From positions 1 to 34,362 of the forward strand of contig CAIXJC010000075.1 of NCBI GenBank assembly GCA_903919715.1: a stretch of 34,362 bases of DNA, written 5' to 3'. Origin of the DNA: an uncultured bacterium. Its GTDB lineage: Bacteria > Planctomycetota > Phycisphaerae > Phycisphaerales > SM1A02. The notes beneath the pieces are model-generated. The model had not been told where the DNA came from. It saw only the letters and a program-made list of their open reading frames with translations, and did not search any database. Below are positions 10,909-19,970 of this stretch, piece after piece. Made by a program: the position numbers and the translations under genes. Position 1 is the stretch's first letter, and every line of letters starts with the position of its first letter.

Positions 10909-11298
10909 TCATGCCATAAACGTGACGACCATGCCTGCCAACCCCACCGCCGCCAAGGTCATGAGAAAGGCGACGAGCAGACGCTGCTCCAGAGTCCATC
11001 GCCGATTGACTTTGACGAATTCCGACAGAGGGCGCTGCGCTGCGGGAGAATCGAGACCTTCCATCTGTGCGTATGAACGGGGCGGACGTTCAGAAAAATC
11101 ACAAGTGCATCCAGGACAGTTTTTTGTCGTTAAGAGGTCTTCGCCACGTCGTCCGCAAGATGTGCACTGCGGAAGATGAATCCACGAAGTTGGAGGATGC
11201 TTAATCAAGTGTTGCGACCCGCACCAAAAGTCTAGCGCCAATTTGGAAGGAGGCAAATTCCCTGCCACGGAATGTGAGTAGTACCATCGAGTTTCCAT
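10909..11298 (-). CDS. Small zinc-ribbon protein with a C-terminal membrane anchor
   Basis: About 129 residues from the ATG at 11298. A four-cysteine zinc ribbon is visible (CTSC, then CPGC 15 residues later), and a hydrophobic helix ends the protein (LVAFLMTLAAVGLAGMVV). The N-terminus (METRWYYS...) faintly recalls GYF_2-type domains often found ahead of membrane segments in bacteria, but the match is weak. The reading frame is open further upstream to 11517, but that part lies over the conserved N-terminus of the M20 peptidase on the other strand and is low-complexity Ser/Arg/Ala, so it is rejected. The chosen start overlaps the start codon of the divergent peptidase gene (shared CATG). Function unknown; likely paired with the membrane protein downstream. 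Confidence 0.65.
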   Translation of the reverse strand: METRWYYSHSVAGNLPPSKLALDFWCGSQHLIKHPPTSWIHLPQCTSCGRRGEDLLTTKNCPGCTCDFSERPPRSYAQMEGLDSPAAQRPLSEFVKVNRRWTLEQRLLVAFLMTLAAVGLAGMVVTFMA

Positions 11299-12697
11299 GA
11301 ACAATGAACTTCTTCCAGTGCTCGATCGCCTCAAAAAAGACAGTGCGGGCGCTCTTGAGCGACTCTGTGATTTTCTTCGCATTCCAAGCGTGAGCGCCGA
11401 TCCGGCATTCAAGGGCGATGTCGCTCGTGCTGCAGATTGGGTCTGTGGCGAATTGCGATCGGCGGGACTCAATGCAGCCGTTCGACAAACAAAGGGGCAT
11501 CCGATGGTCGTTGCCAAACATGAGGGACCTCCTGGATATGACGGCCCGCGACTCTTGTATTACGGTCATTACGACGTTCAGCCCGCAGATCCGATCGATT
11601 TATGGAACAGTGGCGCATTTGAGCCAGTCATCGTGGATGGCCCACGCGGAAAGCGTGTTGTGGCACGAGGTGCATGCGATGACAAGGGTCAAGTCATGTC
11701 ATTCATCGAAGCTTTTCGCGCATGGATTAAGACTCACGGAACACTTCCCTGTGCGGTGACAGTTCTGCTTGAAGGCGAAGAAGAATCCGGCAGCGAGAGC
11801 CTCGAGCCATTTCTCGAGCAAAACAAGGCCGAATTGAAAGCTGATGCCTGCGTTGTTTCTGACACGGGAATGTGGGATATCGAGACCCCTGCGATCACAA
11901 CAAGCCTTCGAGGGTTGGTGTATTTGGAGATCACGGTTCACGGACCGAATAAGGATCTTCACTCGGGTCTCTTCGGAGGAGCGGTTCCAAATCCGATCAA
12001 TGTCCTTTCATCAATCATCGCCGCGATGCACGATTCGGATCGACGAATCACGATCCCGCACTTTTATGATGACGTCGTAGAAATTTCTCCTCGAATTCGT
12101 CAACAGTGGCAGAAGATGGGATTTGACGATGTCGAATTTTTGGGAAGTGTCGGACTGACGGAGTCCTTTGGAGAAATGGATCGAACGACCATTGAACGCA
12201 CATGGAGCCGCCCAACCTGCGACGTCAACGGCATCTTCGGTGGCTATACGGGCAAGGGAGCGAAGACGGTCATCGCATCACATGCGACAGCGAAAATTTC
12301 ATTCCGGTTGGTCGCCGACCAAGATCCACGCAAAGTCATCGACTCTGTTCGTACATTCGTGCAAGCGATGCTTCCGAAAGACTGCCGCGCAGAATTCACG
12401 GAATTCGGCGTGAATCGTGCATTTCATGTGCCAGATGGATCCATCTTCCTCGCCGCAGCAGAGCGAGCGCTGAACCAGGTTTATAGTCGCCCCGCCGTTC
12501 TGATCGGATCTGGTGGCAGCATTCCCGCCGTCGGAGCGATTCAGCGCATCCTGGGTGCGCCGGCGCTGTTGATGGGGTTTGGTCTTGATGACGACTGCGT
12601 GCATTCGCCCAATGAGAAATTTGAAGTCGGCTGCTTCGAAGGAGCACAGAAGAGTCATGCGGCTCTGCTGTCCGAAGTCGGACGAATGCGAAAATAG
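11297..12697 (+). CDS. M20 family dipeptidase / metallopeptidase
   Basis: The 466-residue protein matches M20/M25/M40 metallopeptidases of the carnosinase-like dipeptidase group. Visible di-zinc ligands and catalytic residues are His91 and Asp93 (YYGHYDVQP), the bridging Asp128 (ARGACDDKG), Glu161-Glu162 (LLEGEEESGS), Asp189 (VSDTGMW) and His436 near the C-terminus (DDDCVHSPNE). His222 in LHSGLFGG is the dimerisation-domain His that completes the active site in the family. Length is normal. It should hydrolyse dipeptides or related small amide substrates in the cytoplasm, as no signal peptide is seen. The start codon overlaps that of the divergent zinc-ribbon gene, so the two may share a promoter region or one start may be slightly wrong. 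The next gene starts 12 bases downstream. Confidence 0.93.
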   Translation: MNNELLPVLDRLKKDSAGALERLCDFLRIPSVSADPAFKGDVARAADWVCGELRSAGLNAAVRQTKGHPMVVAKHEGPPGYDGPRLLYYGHYDVQPADPIDLWNSGAFEPVIVDGPRGKRVVARGACDDKGQVMSFIEAFRAWIKTHGTLPCAVTVLLEGEEESGSESLEPFLEQNKAELKADACVVSDTGMWDIETPAITTSLRGLVYLEITVHGPNKDLHSGLFGGAVPNPINVLSSIIAAMHDSDRRITIPHFYDDVVEISPRIRQQWQKMGFDDVEFLGSVGLTESFGEMDRTTIERTWSRPTCDVNGIFGGYTGKGAKTVIASHATAKISFRLVADQDPRKVIDSVRTFVQAMLPKDCRAEFTEFGVNRAFHVPDGSIFLAAAERALNQVYSRPAVLIGSGGSIPAVGAIQRILGAPALLMGFGLDDDCVHSPNEKFEVGCFEGAQKSHAALLSEVGRMRK

Positions 12698-12709
12698 GAA
12701 CTCCATCTC

Positions 12710-15244
12710 GTGCGGCTGGTTCATCTGACACAACATCTCTTCTGCGCGGTGATGTTTGCATTTGCGATCGCATCTGCACCAAGCCGTGCAGATGGACCAG
12801 TCACAATCTCGCTTGAACACTTTGGAGTCGGGGGTCACTTTCGAAGCGGAGACATCATTGGAGCGCGCTTTCTTCTTCAAGGACAAATCGATCTTCCAAC
12901 ACCGATTGAAATTGCGTGGGAACTCCCTGACGGAAACGGCGATATCGCCCAAGTCACTCGGCGGCTCGTGCTTGATCCTGGTCAACCAGTCAGCACGTGG
13001 CTCTATGCGCGCATTCCACCGCAGCAAGATCCGACGGTGGCGCTCAATGAAATTTATACAGTGCGGGTGTGGGCTCAAACAGATGGCCGACGCACTCGTG
13101 AACTTGGCTCAGCGCGAATTTCGCCTGCAAACAGCGTGAATCCGACTGTTTCGGTCGACTTAACCGATGACATCTTTGGCGTCGTCGGCAGTGGGCGCAT
13201 GGGACTCGATTCCTACGCAACACCGTCTCCTGGGAGCACTGTCATTCGATCGATGAACACGAAGACGAATCTCGCTCGTGGAATTCGACCGCAAGATTTG
13301 CCAGATCGTTGGGAGGGACTCTCCCAATTCTCCGCTTTGATTTGGACCGAAGGGAGTCCACAAGCGCTGACTGGCGACTCCGCACGTGCGCTGCGCGAAT
13401 GGATTCAACGAGGGGGTCTCTTCATTATCGTTCTGCCAGAATCTGCCGATCCGTGGGGAATTTCAGCACCAACTCGCCATCCATTGACGGACCTGATGCC
13501 GACATGGAAAGTTGAACGAATCGAAGCGGTTCCGATTCGCAGTCTCCTTCCAGTACTCAGCCAATCTGATCGCCTGCTCAATCCAAATGCGACAATGCCT
13601 GTCACTTTCTTTTCCGAGCCTGGCAAAGATAAAACATTCGAACCACTCACCCTTCTTCCAGTTCCGCGAGTGGCACAAACGGGATTTCCAAGCCCTCGTC
13701 GCGACACGCTAGACGGAAAAATTCTTGCGCTCACGAGAGAATTTGGGCACGGAAGGATCACCGTCATTGGGCTCGATGTTGATGGGCTTTCACGGCGTGC
13801 TCTGCAGACGAGCGGGCTCCCCCAAGGCGACATCTTTTGGAATCGGATTCTTGCGCGGCGTGCAGATACGCCGTCGAGCGGTGAATATCAACAGCTTGGT
13901 CAGCTCAAGAGATTGGCGATCAAGACACCCACTTTCGTCGACCTCGGGCGAGGCGAGTTGATCTCTGACGTCATCGGCATGCGCGGCGAGGCGGCGGTTG
14001 GGATTTTGGGGGCATTTCTGCTCTTTGTCGTGTACTGGGTGATTGCTGGTCCTGGCGGATTTGGGATCTTGAAATGGATGAAACGCGAACGCCATTCTTG
14101 GGCTTTCTTCGCGGCAACGGCCATCTGCTTTGGAATTGGAGTCTGGATGATCGGCGGACTCGTCTATTCAAGCCGCGTTCGGATCCAACATTTGACGGTG
14201 CTCGATTTCGTCGCACGTTCATCTGTCCCTCAACCAACTGACGAACCGTTGTTGTCACGTGCGACGACGTGGTTCAGCGCGTATCTGCCTGGATACGGAC
14301 AAACGACGGTATCGATCGATCCGAGAAGCGACCGCCGAAATGTCCTCAGCGGATGGTCGGCGCCTGGCGGCATGACGAGCACGTTCCCCAACCCTGCGCG
14401 ATCAGCCATGCCGCTTGAAACGCCGGCGACTCTGCAAGTATCCGCACGAGCAACTTCGGCAAGTTTCGAAGCGCACTGGATGGGAACTGTTCCAAAGGAC
14501 TGGGGGAAAGTTCCATTCGTTCCCGATCCCAAGCGGGCTCTTGAACAGACTGTCATGCCTGGCGATCCAATTCGCATCCTTCTGACTGGAATGATCGAAC
14601 ACACATTGCCTGGTCCGCTTCACGATGTGGGAATCATTCACATCACGCCAATTCGAAATCATCCGCCAATTCCAAATGCGGCGAATGCGCAGATCAACAA
14701 TCCATCTGATGCACTTCCCAATATCGGTCGCTTTGCAATCATGACAACGTGGCAACCGAATCAGCCAATCGAACTGAGTCAAGTCCTCTATCCCGGCGGA
14801 GCGATGGGAGTGGATGAAAAAATTGGCGACCTTGAGAATGCCATCACCAAGAGATTTGAAGAACCATTTGTCGACGACACCCTGCGTGTCACGATGAATA
14901 ATCTCGGTCAAGGTGGTATTGGAGGCACGATCAGCGCTGATCGCCGACGCCTCTTTCTCGACATGCTCGGCATGTACAACATGCTGCAGCCCCCCAATTA
15001 CGTCACAGATCCACCGACTGATGCAGCCACCGTTCGAGTGCAACGAGTCTTAGGGCGCTCGATCGATATCTCCTCTTGGTTTACAACTCCATGCCTGATC
15101 GTTTGGGGCTATTTGGACGCAGCAGAATGTCCTATTCCGATCGAGATTGATGGCGAAAAAGTTCCAAGCGTTGGAACCGTGCTCGTACGGGTCATATTTC
15201 CGCTCCCTCTTGATGAAAGATTCGCGGCTCCTGCGAGCGACTAA
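12710..15244 (+). CDS. Large membrane-anchored protein with N-terminal extracytoplasmic region
   Basis: 844 residues from a GTG start with a weak GGAA ribosome site. The first 28 residues look like a signal peptide ending in APSRADG. A beta-rich domain follows (about 30-145), then a region around 180-245 that resembles a class I glutamine amidotransferase-like fold (strand, helix, then GGLFIIVLPES) with no visible catalytic triad. Two transmembrane helices lie at about 427-446 and 464-484, and a 350-residue beta-rich C-terminal part completes it. Similar architectures occur in uncharacterised planctomycete membrane proteins. The gene lies between the M20 peptidase and an ABC ATPase, 9 bases before the latter, so it could be the membrane partner of that ATPase. 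That partnership is a guess; only two clear internal helices are visible. Confidence 0.8.
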   Translation: MRLVHLTQHLFCAVMFAFAIASAPSRADGPVTISLEHFGVGGHFRSGDIIGARFLLQGQIDLPTPIEIAWELPDGNGDIAQVTRRLVLDPGQPVSTWLYARIPPQQDPTVALNEIYTVRVWAQTDGRRTRELGSARISPANSVNPTVSVDLTDDIFGVVGSGRMGLDSYATPSPGSTVIRSMNTKTNLARGIRPQDLPDRWEGLSQFSALIWTEGSPQALTGDSARALREWIQRGGLFIIVLPESADPWGISAPTRHPLTDLMPTWKVERIEAVPIRSLLPVLSQSDRLLNPNATMPVTFFSEPGKDKTFEPLTLLPVPRVAQTGFPSPRRDTLDGKILALTREFGHGRITVIGLDVDGLSRRALQTSGLPQGDIFWNRILARRADTPSSGEYQQLGQLKRLAIKTPTFVDLGRGELISDVIGMRGEAAVGILGAFLLFVVYWVIAGPGGFGILKWMKRERHSWAFFAATAICFGIGVWMIGGLVYSSRVRIQHLTVLDFVARSSVPQPTDEPLLSRATTWFSAYLPGYGQTTVSIDPRSDRRNVLSGWSAPGGMTSTFPNPARSAMPLETPATLQVSARATSASFEAHWMGTVPKDWGKVPFVPDPKRALEQTVMPGDPIRILLTGMIEHTLPGPLHDVGIIHITPIRNHPPIPNAANAQINNPSDALPNIGRFAIMTTWQPNQPIELSQVLYPGGAMGVDEKIGDLENAITKRFEEPFVDDTLRVTMNNLGQGGIGGTISADRRRLFLDMLGMYNMLQPPNYVTDPPTDAATVRVQRVLGRSIDISSWFTTPCLIVWGYLDAAECPIPIEIDGEKVPSVGTVLVRVIFPLPLDERFAAPASD

Positions 15245-15253
15245 AGTGGCACC

Positions 15254-16201
15254 ATGTCGATGATCGAGACGGTCAACCTCACCAGAAAGTACGGCGAACT
15301 GACCGCACTGGATAATTTGAACCTCACCATCGAAGAGGGAACATGTTTCGGTTTCATTGGCCCAAACGGTGCTGGCAAGACGACGACGATCAAGATCCTG
15401 GCAACACTTCTCAAACCAACGTGGGGCGAAGCGCGCGTCGACGGCCATGTCGTCGGATATCAGAATCATCTCATTCGACCAATCATCGGATATGTGCCAG
15501 ATTTTCTGGGCGCATACGACGACATGTTGGTCTGTGAATACCTCGAGTTCTTCGCTGCGTGCTATGGGATCCACGGAGACAAACGCATGCGCGTCGTCGG
15601 AGAAGCGCTCGAGTTGACCGACCTCACTTCGAAGCGTTCGGCTGATGTCAACGGACTCTCGCGCGGAATGCAACAACGACTCTCCGTTGCTCGCGTGCTT
15701 CTGCACGATCCCAAGGTGCTCCTCATGGATGAACCATCGAGCGGCTTGGATCCACGGGCGCGTATCGAAATGCGCGAACTGCTGAAAGAACTTCGGCGAA
15801 TGGGGAAAACGATTCTTATCTCGTCACACATTCTTTTCGAACTGGCCGAACTCTGCACTGCAGTCGGAGTTGTCGAACAAGGAAAACTGCTTTTTTCTGG
15901 GGGAATATCTGACATGATGGCGCGCGCTGGAAGCGGCAGTCTCGTGCACATCGTTGTCGACGAGCGGCCACAAGAAGCGGCGGCGCTCCTGAAAGAAGTC
16001 AAAGGAATATTAAAAGTGACATTGGAACGAGAAGAACGAGCAATCCGAATTGACGTAACGATTGACCTGAAGAGTGGCATTCCAATCAGCGACATTCCCA
16101 GTCGACTCATTGCCCAAGGGTTTCGAGTCGCACGCTTCTCGCATGAACCGATGAATCTCGAGACCGCTTTTATGCGCTTGACGAAGGGACTTGTGTCGTA
16201 A
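15254..16201 (+). CDS. ABC transporter ATP-binding protein
   Basis: The 315-residue protein has all nucleotide-binding motifs: Walker A GPNGAGKT (36-43), signature LSRGM (135-139), Walker B VLLMDEP (155-161) with the catalytic Glu160, and the H-loop His192 (ISSHILFE). It belongs to the group that works with ABC-2 type permeases (Nat/DrrA/CcmA-like), with a C-terminal extension of about 100 residues. The Q-loop region reads GYVPDF, so the usual Gln is not at that place. No typical permease gene with six helices follows: the next gene is NAD kinase, 15 bases away. The upstream 844-residue membrane protein is the only membrane partner nearby. A second in-frame ATG two codons later is an alternative start. 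Confidence 0.93.
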   Translation: MSMIETVNLTRKYGELTALDNLNLTIEEGTCFGFIGPNGAGKTTTIKILATLLKPTWGEARVDGHVVGYQNHLIRPIIGYVPDFLGAYDDMLVCEYLEFFAACYGIHGDKRMRVVGEALELTDLTSKRSADVNGLSRGMQQRLSVARVLLHDPKVLLMDEPSSGLDPRARIEMRELLKELRRMGKTILISSHILFELAELCTAVGVVEQGKLLFSGGISDMMARAGSGSLVHIVVDERPQEAAALLKEVKGILKVTLEREERAIRIDVTIDLKSGIPISDIPSRLIAQGFRVARFSHEPMNLETAFMRLTKGLVS

Positions 16202-16216
16202 ACTTTCGAGGAACCT

Positions 16217-17068
16217 ATGAAAGTCCTACTCGCCGCTAGCCCTGACCGCCCCGCAACCGCTTCGATCTTGGACGAAGTTCGGCGAGTCGTTGCTCAGCAT
16301 GCGGAGATCGTTGCCGAAATTCAAGCCGATAGCGCTGCGCTTTCCGAAAATCTCGTGTTCGATCGAATGGTCGCCGTTGGAGGCGACGGAACACTGATCG
16401 CACAAGTGCGCCGCATTCTGGATCGCGGAGTGCCATTGGTGGGAGTGAATTCCGGCCGACTTGGATTTCTCGCTGAATTTGATCCCGTGTCGTTGGAGGC
16501 GCAGGCCGAATCAATCTTCGGACCGAACCCTCTCGTACGACAACGAATGGTGATGGATGTAATGGTGAAGCGCAAAGACCGCACCGTGGTTTTTCATGGA
16601 GTTGCAGTCAACGATGCCGTGGTCAGCGCAGGGTTTCCATTTCGCATGATCGAATTGCGACTTGAATTTTCAGGCAATGTTGGACCAGATGTTGCTGGCG
16701 ATGGAATCATCATTGCGAGCCCCGTTGGATCGACTGCCTACAGCGTTTCAGCTGGTGGTCCGATCGTCCATCCCGATGTCGAAGCTCTCATCGTCACTCC
16801 AGTCTGTCCCCATAGTCTTGGATTCCGCCCAATCGTTGTGCCGAGCCATTTGGATATTGCTGTTCATGTTGAACGAGCAAACGATGGAACGACATTGATG
16901 CTCGATGGACAGACCAACATTCGATTGGCCGCCGGAGACATGATTCAAGTCGGGCGTCACCAATCAATGGCTCGATTGGTCGGCAATCCCGATGTGACAT
17001 ATTGGCAACAATTACTCTCAAAGATGCGCTGGGCGGCGCCGCCAACGTACCGAGATCGCGGCGCATAA
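16217..17068 (+). CDS. nadK: NAD kinase
   Basis: The 283-residue protein has the NAD kinase hallmarks: GGDGT (55-59), the GVNSGRLGFLAEF segment (76-88), NDAVV (132-136), and the glycine-rich GDGIIIASPVGSTAYSVSAG (161-180). It phosphorylates NAD to NADP in the cytoplasm. Length is normal for bacterial NadK. The ATG follows GAGGAACCT, a reasonable ribosome site, and lies 15 bases after the ABC ATPase stop, so co-transcription with that gene is likely. Confidence 0.96.
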   Translation: MKVLLAASPDRPATASILDEVRRVVAQHAEIVAEIQADSAALSENLVFDRMVAVGGDGTLIAQVRRILDRGVPLVGVNSGRLGFLAEFDPVSLEAQAESIFGPNPLVRQRMVMDVMVKRKDRTVVFHGVAVNDAVVSAGFPFRMIELRLEFSGNVGPDVAGDGIIIASPVGSTAYSVSAGGPIVHPDVEALIVTPVCPHSLGFRPIVVPSHLDIAVHVERANDGTTLMLDGQTNIRLAAGDMIQVGRHQSMARLVGNPDVTYWQQLLSKMRWAAPPTYRDRGA

Positions 17069-17103
17069 ATCGAAGTGTTTTCGTCGGTGAACGGAATATG
17101 CCG

Positions 17104-17790
17104 TTACGCGCAATGCAGACTCGCAAGCCCTCTCTCGTGGGCGCGAGACAGTGTGACCACAGAACACACGCTGCCGATCAGAGCACACAGCATGTCCCAC
17201 TGGGCATCCCATGGATCCCCCTGCGATCCCAGGAAAGCATCCGCTGATGCGCCAAGCGCTACGGACGAGCCCCACTCGATCATTTCAAAGATGGCGCTGA
17301 ACGCCAATGCCATTGCGACGCACAGGATTGCAAGCCACCGACTCGGTTGAAGGGGCGATGTTCGTCGGAGGAGTTCGCGTGCGATCAGTGCTGGTACGAA
17401 TCCCTGAATGAAATGCCCGAGTCGGTCATAGTTATTGCGTGCAAGGCCGAACCACTCCTGCACCCAAAGTCCAAGCGGTACTCGCTCGTATGTGTAATGC
17501 CCGCCGATGACCAAGATGACCGCATGCACTGTAAGTAGTACGAGCAAAAGGCGGGTGATTCCATATCGGTGGTTGACCCACGCAATGACGGGCAAACCGA
17601 TCATCACCCACCAGACTTCCATCCACCATGTCAACCAATCGATGGGGTGAAAAGCTGACCATGCGAGTGCGACGCAGACGGTTGTTGCCAACAGTGGACC
17701 GAATGATCGCCGAGTGAATGCTGAATTCATCGCTGCAATTCCAATCATCGATTCAAAAGTATCAGGTCTGGGATTCACGGTGGGATTCAT
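17104..17790 (-). CDS. YjdF-like inner membrane protein (DUF2238)
   Basis: Up to 228 residues with about six hydrophobic helices. The sequence carries the DUF2238/YjdF hallmarks: YDRLGHFIQGF in the middle, FEMIEW, then FLGSQGDPWDAQWDM near the last helix. The biochemical role of the family is unknown. The first Met gives 228 residues, but the first 20 are encoded by a tandem repeat and lack family character. The Met at residue 21 (start at 17730, giving 208 residues) may be the true start. The gene is divergent from serS and converges with nadK, with a gap of 35 bases. Confidence 0.87.
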   Translation of the reverse strand: MNPTVNPRPDTFESMIGIAAMNSAFTRRSFGPLLATTVCVALAWSAFHPIDWLTWWMEVWWVMIGLPVIAWVNHRYGITRLLLVLLTVHAVILVIGGHYTYERVPLGLWVQEWFGLARNNYDRLGHFIQGFVPALIARELLRRTSPLQPSRWLAILCVAMALAFSAIFEMIEWGSSVALGASADAFLGSQGDPWDAQWDMLCALIGSVCSVVTLSRAHERGLASLHCA

Positions 17791-17800
17791 GGTGGGATTC
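17769..17800. repeat. 12-bp tandem repeat, about 2.7 copies, between yjdF-like gene and serS
   Basis: Two full copies of TGGGATTCAYGG and a third partial copy lie head to tail, 43-74 bases upstream of the serS start codon. The repeat falls in the divergent region, or in the extreme 5' end of the minus-strand gene if the longer start is used. Confidence 0.7.
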
Positions 17801-17842
17801 GCCGAGGAAGCCCAATGTGTCGTTTCCCGCTACATTTTCAGG

Positions 17843-19252
17843 ATGATTGACATCAAGGCATTCCGAGAGAATCCAGAACGATTTGTGCGTGGTGCGACTG
17901 AGAAGCGAATGAACATCGACTTCTCCCGCTTAACCGCACTCGATGAACAACGTCGGAACATCTTGACCGAGCTTGAAGTGAAGCGCGCGGAACAAAATCG
18001 CCTCAGCAAAGAGACCGGTCCGCTGATGGGGAAATTGAAAGGCCAACTGAAGTCGATCGCTGAAGAGGATCGCGCGAAGATCCAAGCGCAGCTCGCTGAA
18101 TTAGAAGCGACTCCTGTCAAACTCAAAAATGAAGTCATCGTGCTCGAGCGTTTACTGGCCGACGTTGAACCTGCATGGCAGGAATTGCTCTTAACGGTTC
18201 CGCAACCACCGGCCGCCGATGTGCCAAAGGGCGCTGGCAGCGAAGACAACGTGGAAATCCGCAGGTGGAATCCGACCGGATTTGATGCGGCGGTTCCGTT
18301 TGTGAAAAACCGTGGATTCAAGCCTCGGACCCATCAAGAGTTGGTTCGCTCACTCGGCCTGGTGGACTTTGAACGTGGCGTGAAGATGTCGGGCACGAGG
18401 CACTACGTCCTGACGGGTCTGGGAATGCGCCTGCATCAGGCTGTCATTCGATATGCACTTGATTTCATGGCGGAACAGCGCGGCTTTCAACCGATGGGAG
18501 TTCCCGTCATCGTGCGCGAAGAGTGCATGGTTGGAACTGGATTCTTCCCCGCAGGCAGAGAGCAGGCTTATCACCTTGAGGAATCAAAGCGTGGAAGCAA
18601 TCATGATTTGTTTCTCACGGGAACCGGCGAAGTCGGATTGATGGGACTTCACGCTGACGAAATCATTCCACTTGAATCCTTGCCACTGAAGTATGTCACA
18701 GCATCGACATGCTTTCGCCGCGAAGCAGGCGCCGCGGGCAAAGACACTGCGGGGCTCTACCGCATTCATCAGTTCGATAAGGTCGAGCAAGTTGTCGTCT
18801 GCCGAGCGGACGATGCCGAGAGTCGCGGGTGGCATAAGACGATGCTTGAATCTGTTGAAATGATCTTGCAGTCACTTGGATTGCCCTATCGATTACTGCA
18901 ATGCTGCACTGGCGATTTGGGCGTAAAGAACGAAGACATGATTGATGTTGAATCATGGATGCCGGGTCGCGGCGAAATTGGATCAGATGGAAGTCCGACC
19001 GGCGCATACGGAGAGACTCACTCGGCGAGCAGACTTGCGGATTTTCAATGTCGCCGATTGAACTTGCGATACAAGGACGAGCAAGGACGGCCGACGTTTG
19101 CATATGCCCTCAACAACACGGTCGTCGCAAGCCCGCGAATTCTGATTCCGCTGCTTGAAATCCACCAAAATGCCGATGGATCCGTGACGATTCCAGCCCC
19201 GCTGCGCTGCCATATGGGCGGACGAGAACGAATCGAACCAAAGGGTTCGTGA
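17843..19252 (+). CDS. serS: Seryl-tRNA synthetase
   Basis: 469 residues from the ATG at 17843, which gives the typical SerRS N-terminus MIDIKAFRENPERF. The N-terminal long coiled-coil arm that binds the tRNA-Ser variable arm covers about residues 25-110. The class II catalytic core follows, with motif 2 visible as FRREAGAAGKDTAGLYRIHQF-type sequence and motif 3 as NNTVVASPRILIPLLE, which retains the conserved Arg but differs from the more common GLAVGRTLVAILE. The enzyme charges tRNA-Ser, and also initiates Sec-tRNA synthesis where present. The frame is open upstream to 17714 but that part does not resemble SerRS. Confidence 0.95.
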   Translation: MIDIKAFRENPERFVRGATEKRMNIDFSRLTALDEQRRNILTELEVKRAEQNRLSKETGPLMGKLKGQLKSIAEEDRAKIQAQLAELEATPVKLKNEVIVLERLLADVEPAWQELLLTVPQPPAADVPKGAGSEDNVEIRRWNPTGFDAAVPFVKNRGFKPRTHQELVRSLGLVDFERGVKMSGTRHYVLTGLGMRLHQAVIRYALDFMAEQRGFQPMGVPVIVREECMVGTGFFPAGREQAYHLEESKRGSNHDLFLTGTGEVGLMGLHADEIIPLESLPLKYVTASTCFRREAGAAGKDTAGLYRIHQFDKVEQVVVCRADDAESRGWHKTMLESVEMILQSLGLPYRLLQCCTGDLGVKNEDMIDVESWMPGRGEIGSDGSPTGAYGETHSASRLADFQCRRLNLRYKDEQGRPTFAYALNNTVVASPRILIPLLEIHQNADGSVTIPAPLRCHMGGRERIEPKGS

Positions 19253-19300
19253 ACTTCAAATCACAAGTGATTGACTTCGAGGACGTTGAACAGACGACGC

Positions 19301-19855
19301 TTAAGGTCGACCGCCAGTATTCACAATCGGATACGGGCTGAGGCTCGAAGGCTTATTCATCAACCAGAACCGCGCCCAGTCATCTTGAACTTGTCGCAGA
19401 TCGACGTCGCCGACTGTTGTGGAATTCATGTAAGCCTCATTGACCGAAAGCGATGTTCCAGCGAGTTCGGGAGTCTGATCTCGCCCGATGACCACTGCGT
19501 TGGCGCAATAGGACTTGTTGCACGCATCATTCAACTCTTTGAGCTTCTCATAGGTTGCATCGGAATATGCGTGCGATCCATCCGAATTTGCCGCTTGATT
19601 GGAGAGTTCCTTCTTGAATTCGAACAAACTGTCACGGGTCGGCTTGTCGAGATACGCCATTCGCCAGTCACTCGGCGGAAGCGTTGTCCAATCCGGCGGC
19701 AGTTCTCTGGTCACTTTTTCCAGTGGCACGGGATTGGGCTGATTTGGTGTTTGGCAGGCAGTTGATCCCAAGATCGCAAACGCGCAGATTCCGGCAACGC
19801 CATAACCAAGCAAGGACGAGATCGACTTGAGAACGGATATGGATCGTGTTTGCAT
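19301..19855 (-). CDS. Small putative lipoprotein
   Basis: About 184 residues from the Met at 19855. The N-terminus has a charged start, a hydrophobic stretch and a possible lipobox ILGSTAC, so lipid attachment at the Cys is likely though position -3 is Ser rather than Leu. The mature part is hydrophilic and includes two Cys (CNKSYC) that could form a disulfide or bind a ligand. No family was recognised. A longer start at 19927 is possible but puts 24 extra hydrophilic residues before the signal peptide. It lies downstream of the MauE-Trx gene on the same strand and converges with serS. Confidence 0.7.
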   Translation of the reverse strand: MQTRSISVLKSISSLLGYGVAGICAFAILGSTACQTPNQPNPVPLEKVTRELPPDWTTLPPSDWRMAYLDKPTRDSLFEFKKELSNQAANSDGSHAYSDATYEKLKELNDACNKSYCANAVVIGRDQTPELAGTSLSVNEAYMNSTTVGDVDLRQVQDDWARFWLMNKPSSLSPYPIVNTGGRP

Positions 19856-19970
19856 TGGAGAGCAGCTCAAATTCTTGTTGGAGGAGATCACAGATGTGTG
19901 AGGGTTTGATGATAATTCTGACTCCAAACGGTGTCAACAATGCTGAGAACAGCCCTCCAGCGACGAATCG

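Noticed and set aside
12299..13078. Minus-strand frame of 259 residues
   Set aside because: Covers the conserved C-terminus of the M20 peptidase and the start of the next gene in antisense; composition is rich in Arg, Cys and His as in shadow frames.
15050..15706. Minus-strand frame of 218 residues
   Set aside because: Antisense of the ABC ATPase Walker A region and the end of the upstream gene.
19259..19272. Inverted repeat AATCAC-AA-GTGATT after serS as a terminator
   Set aside because: The loop would be only two bases and no T run follows, so it is not a credible intrinsic terminator.
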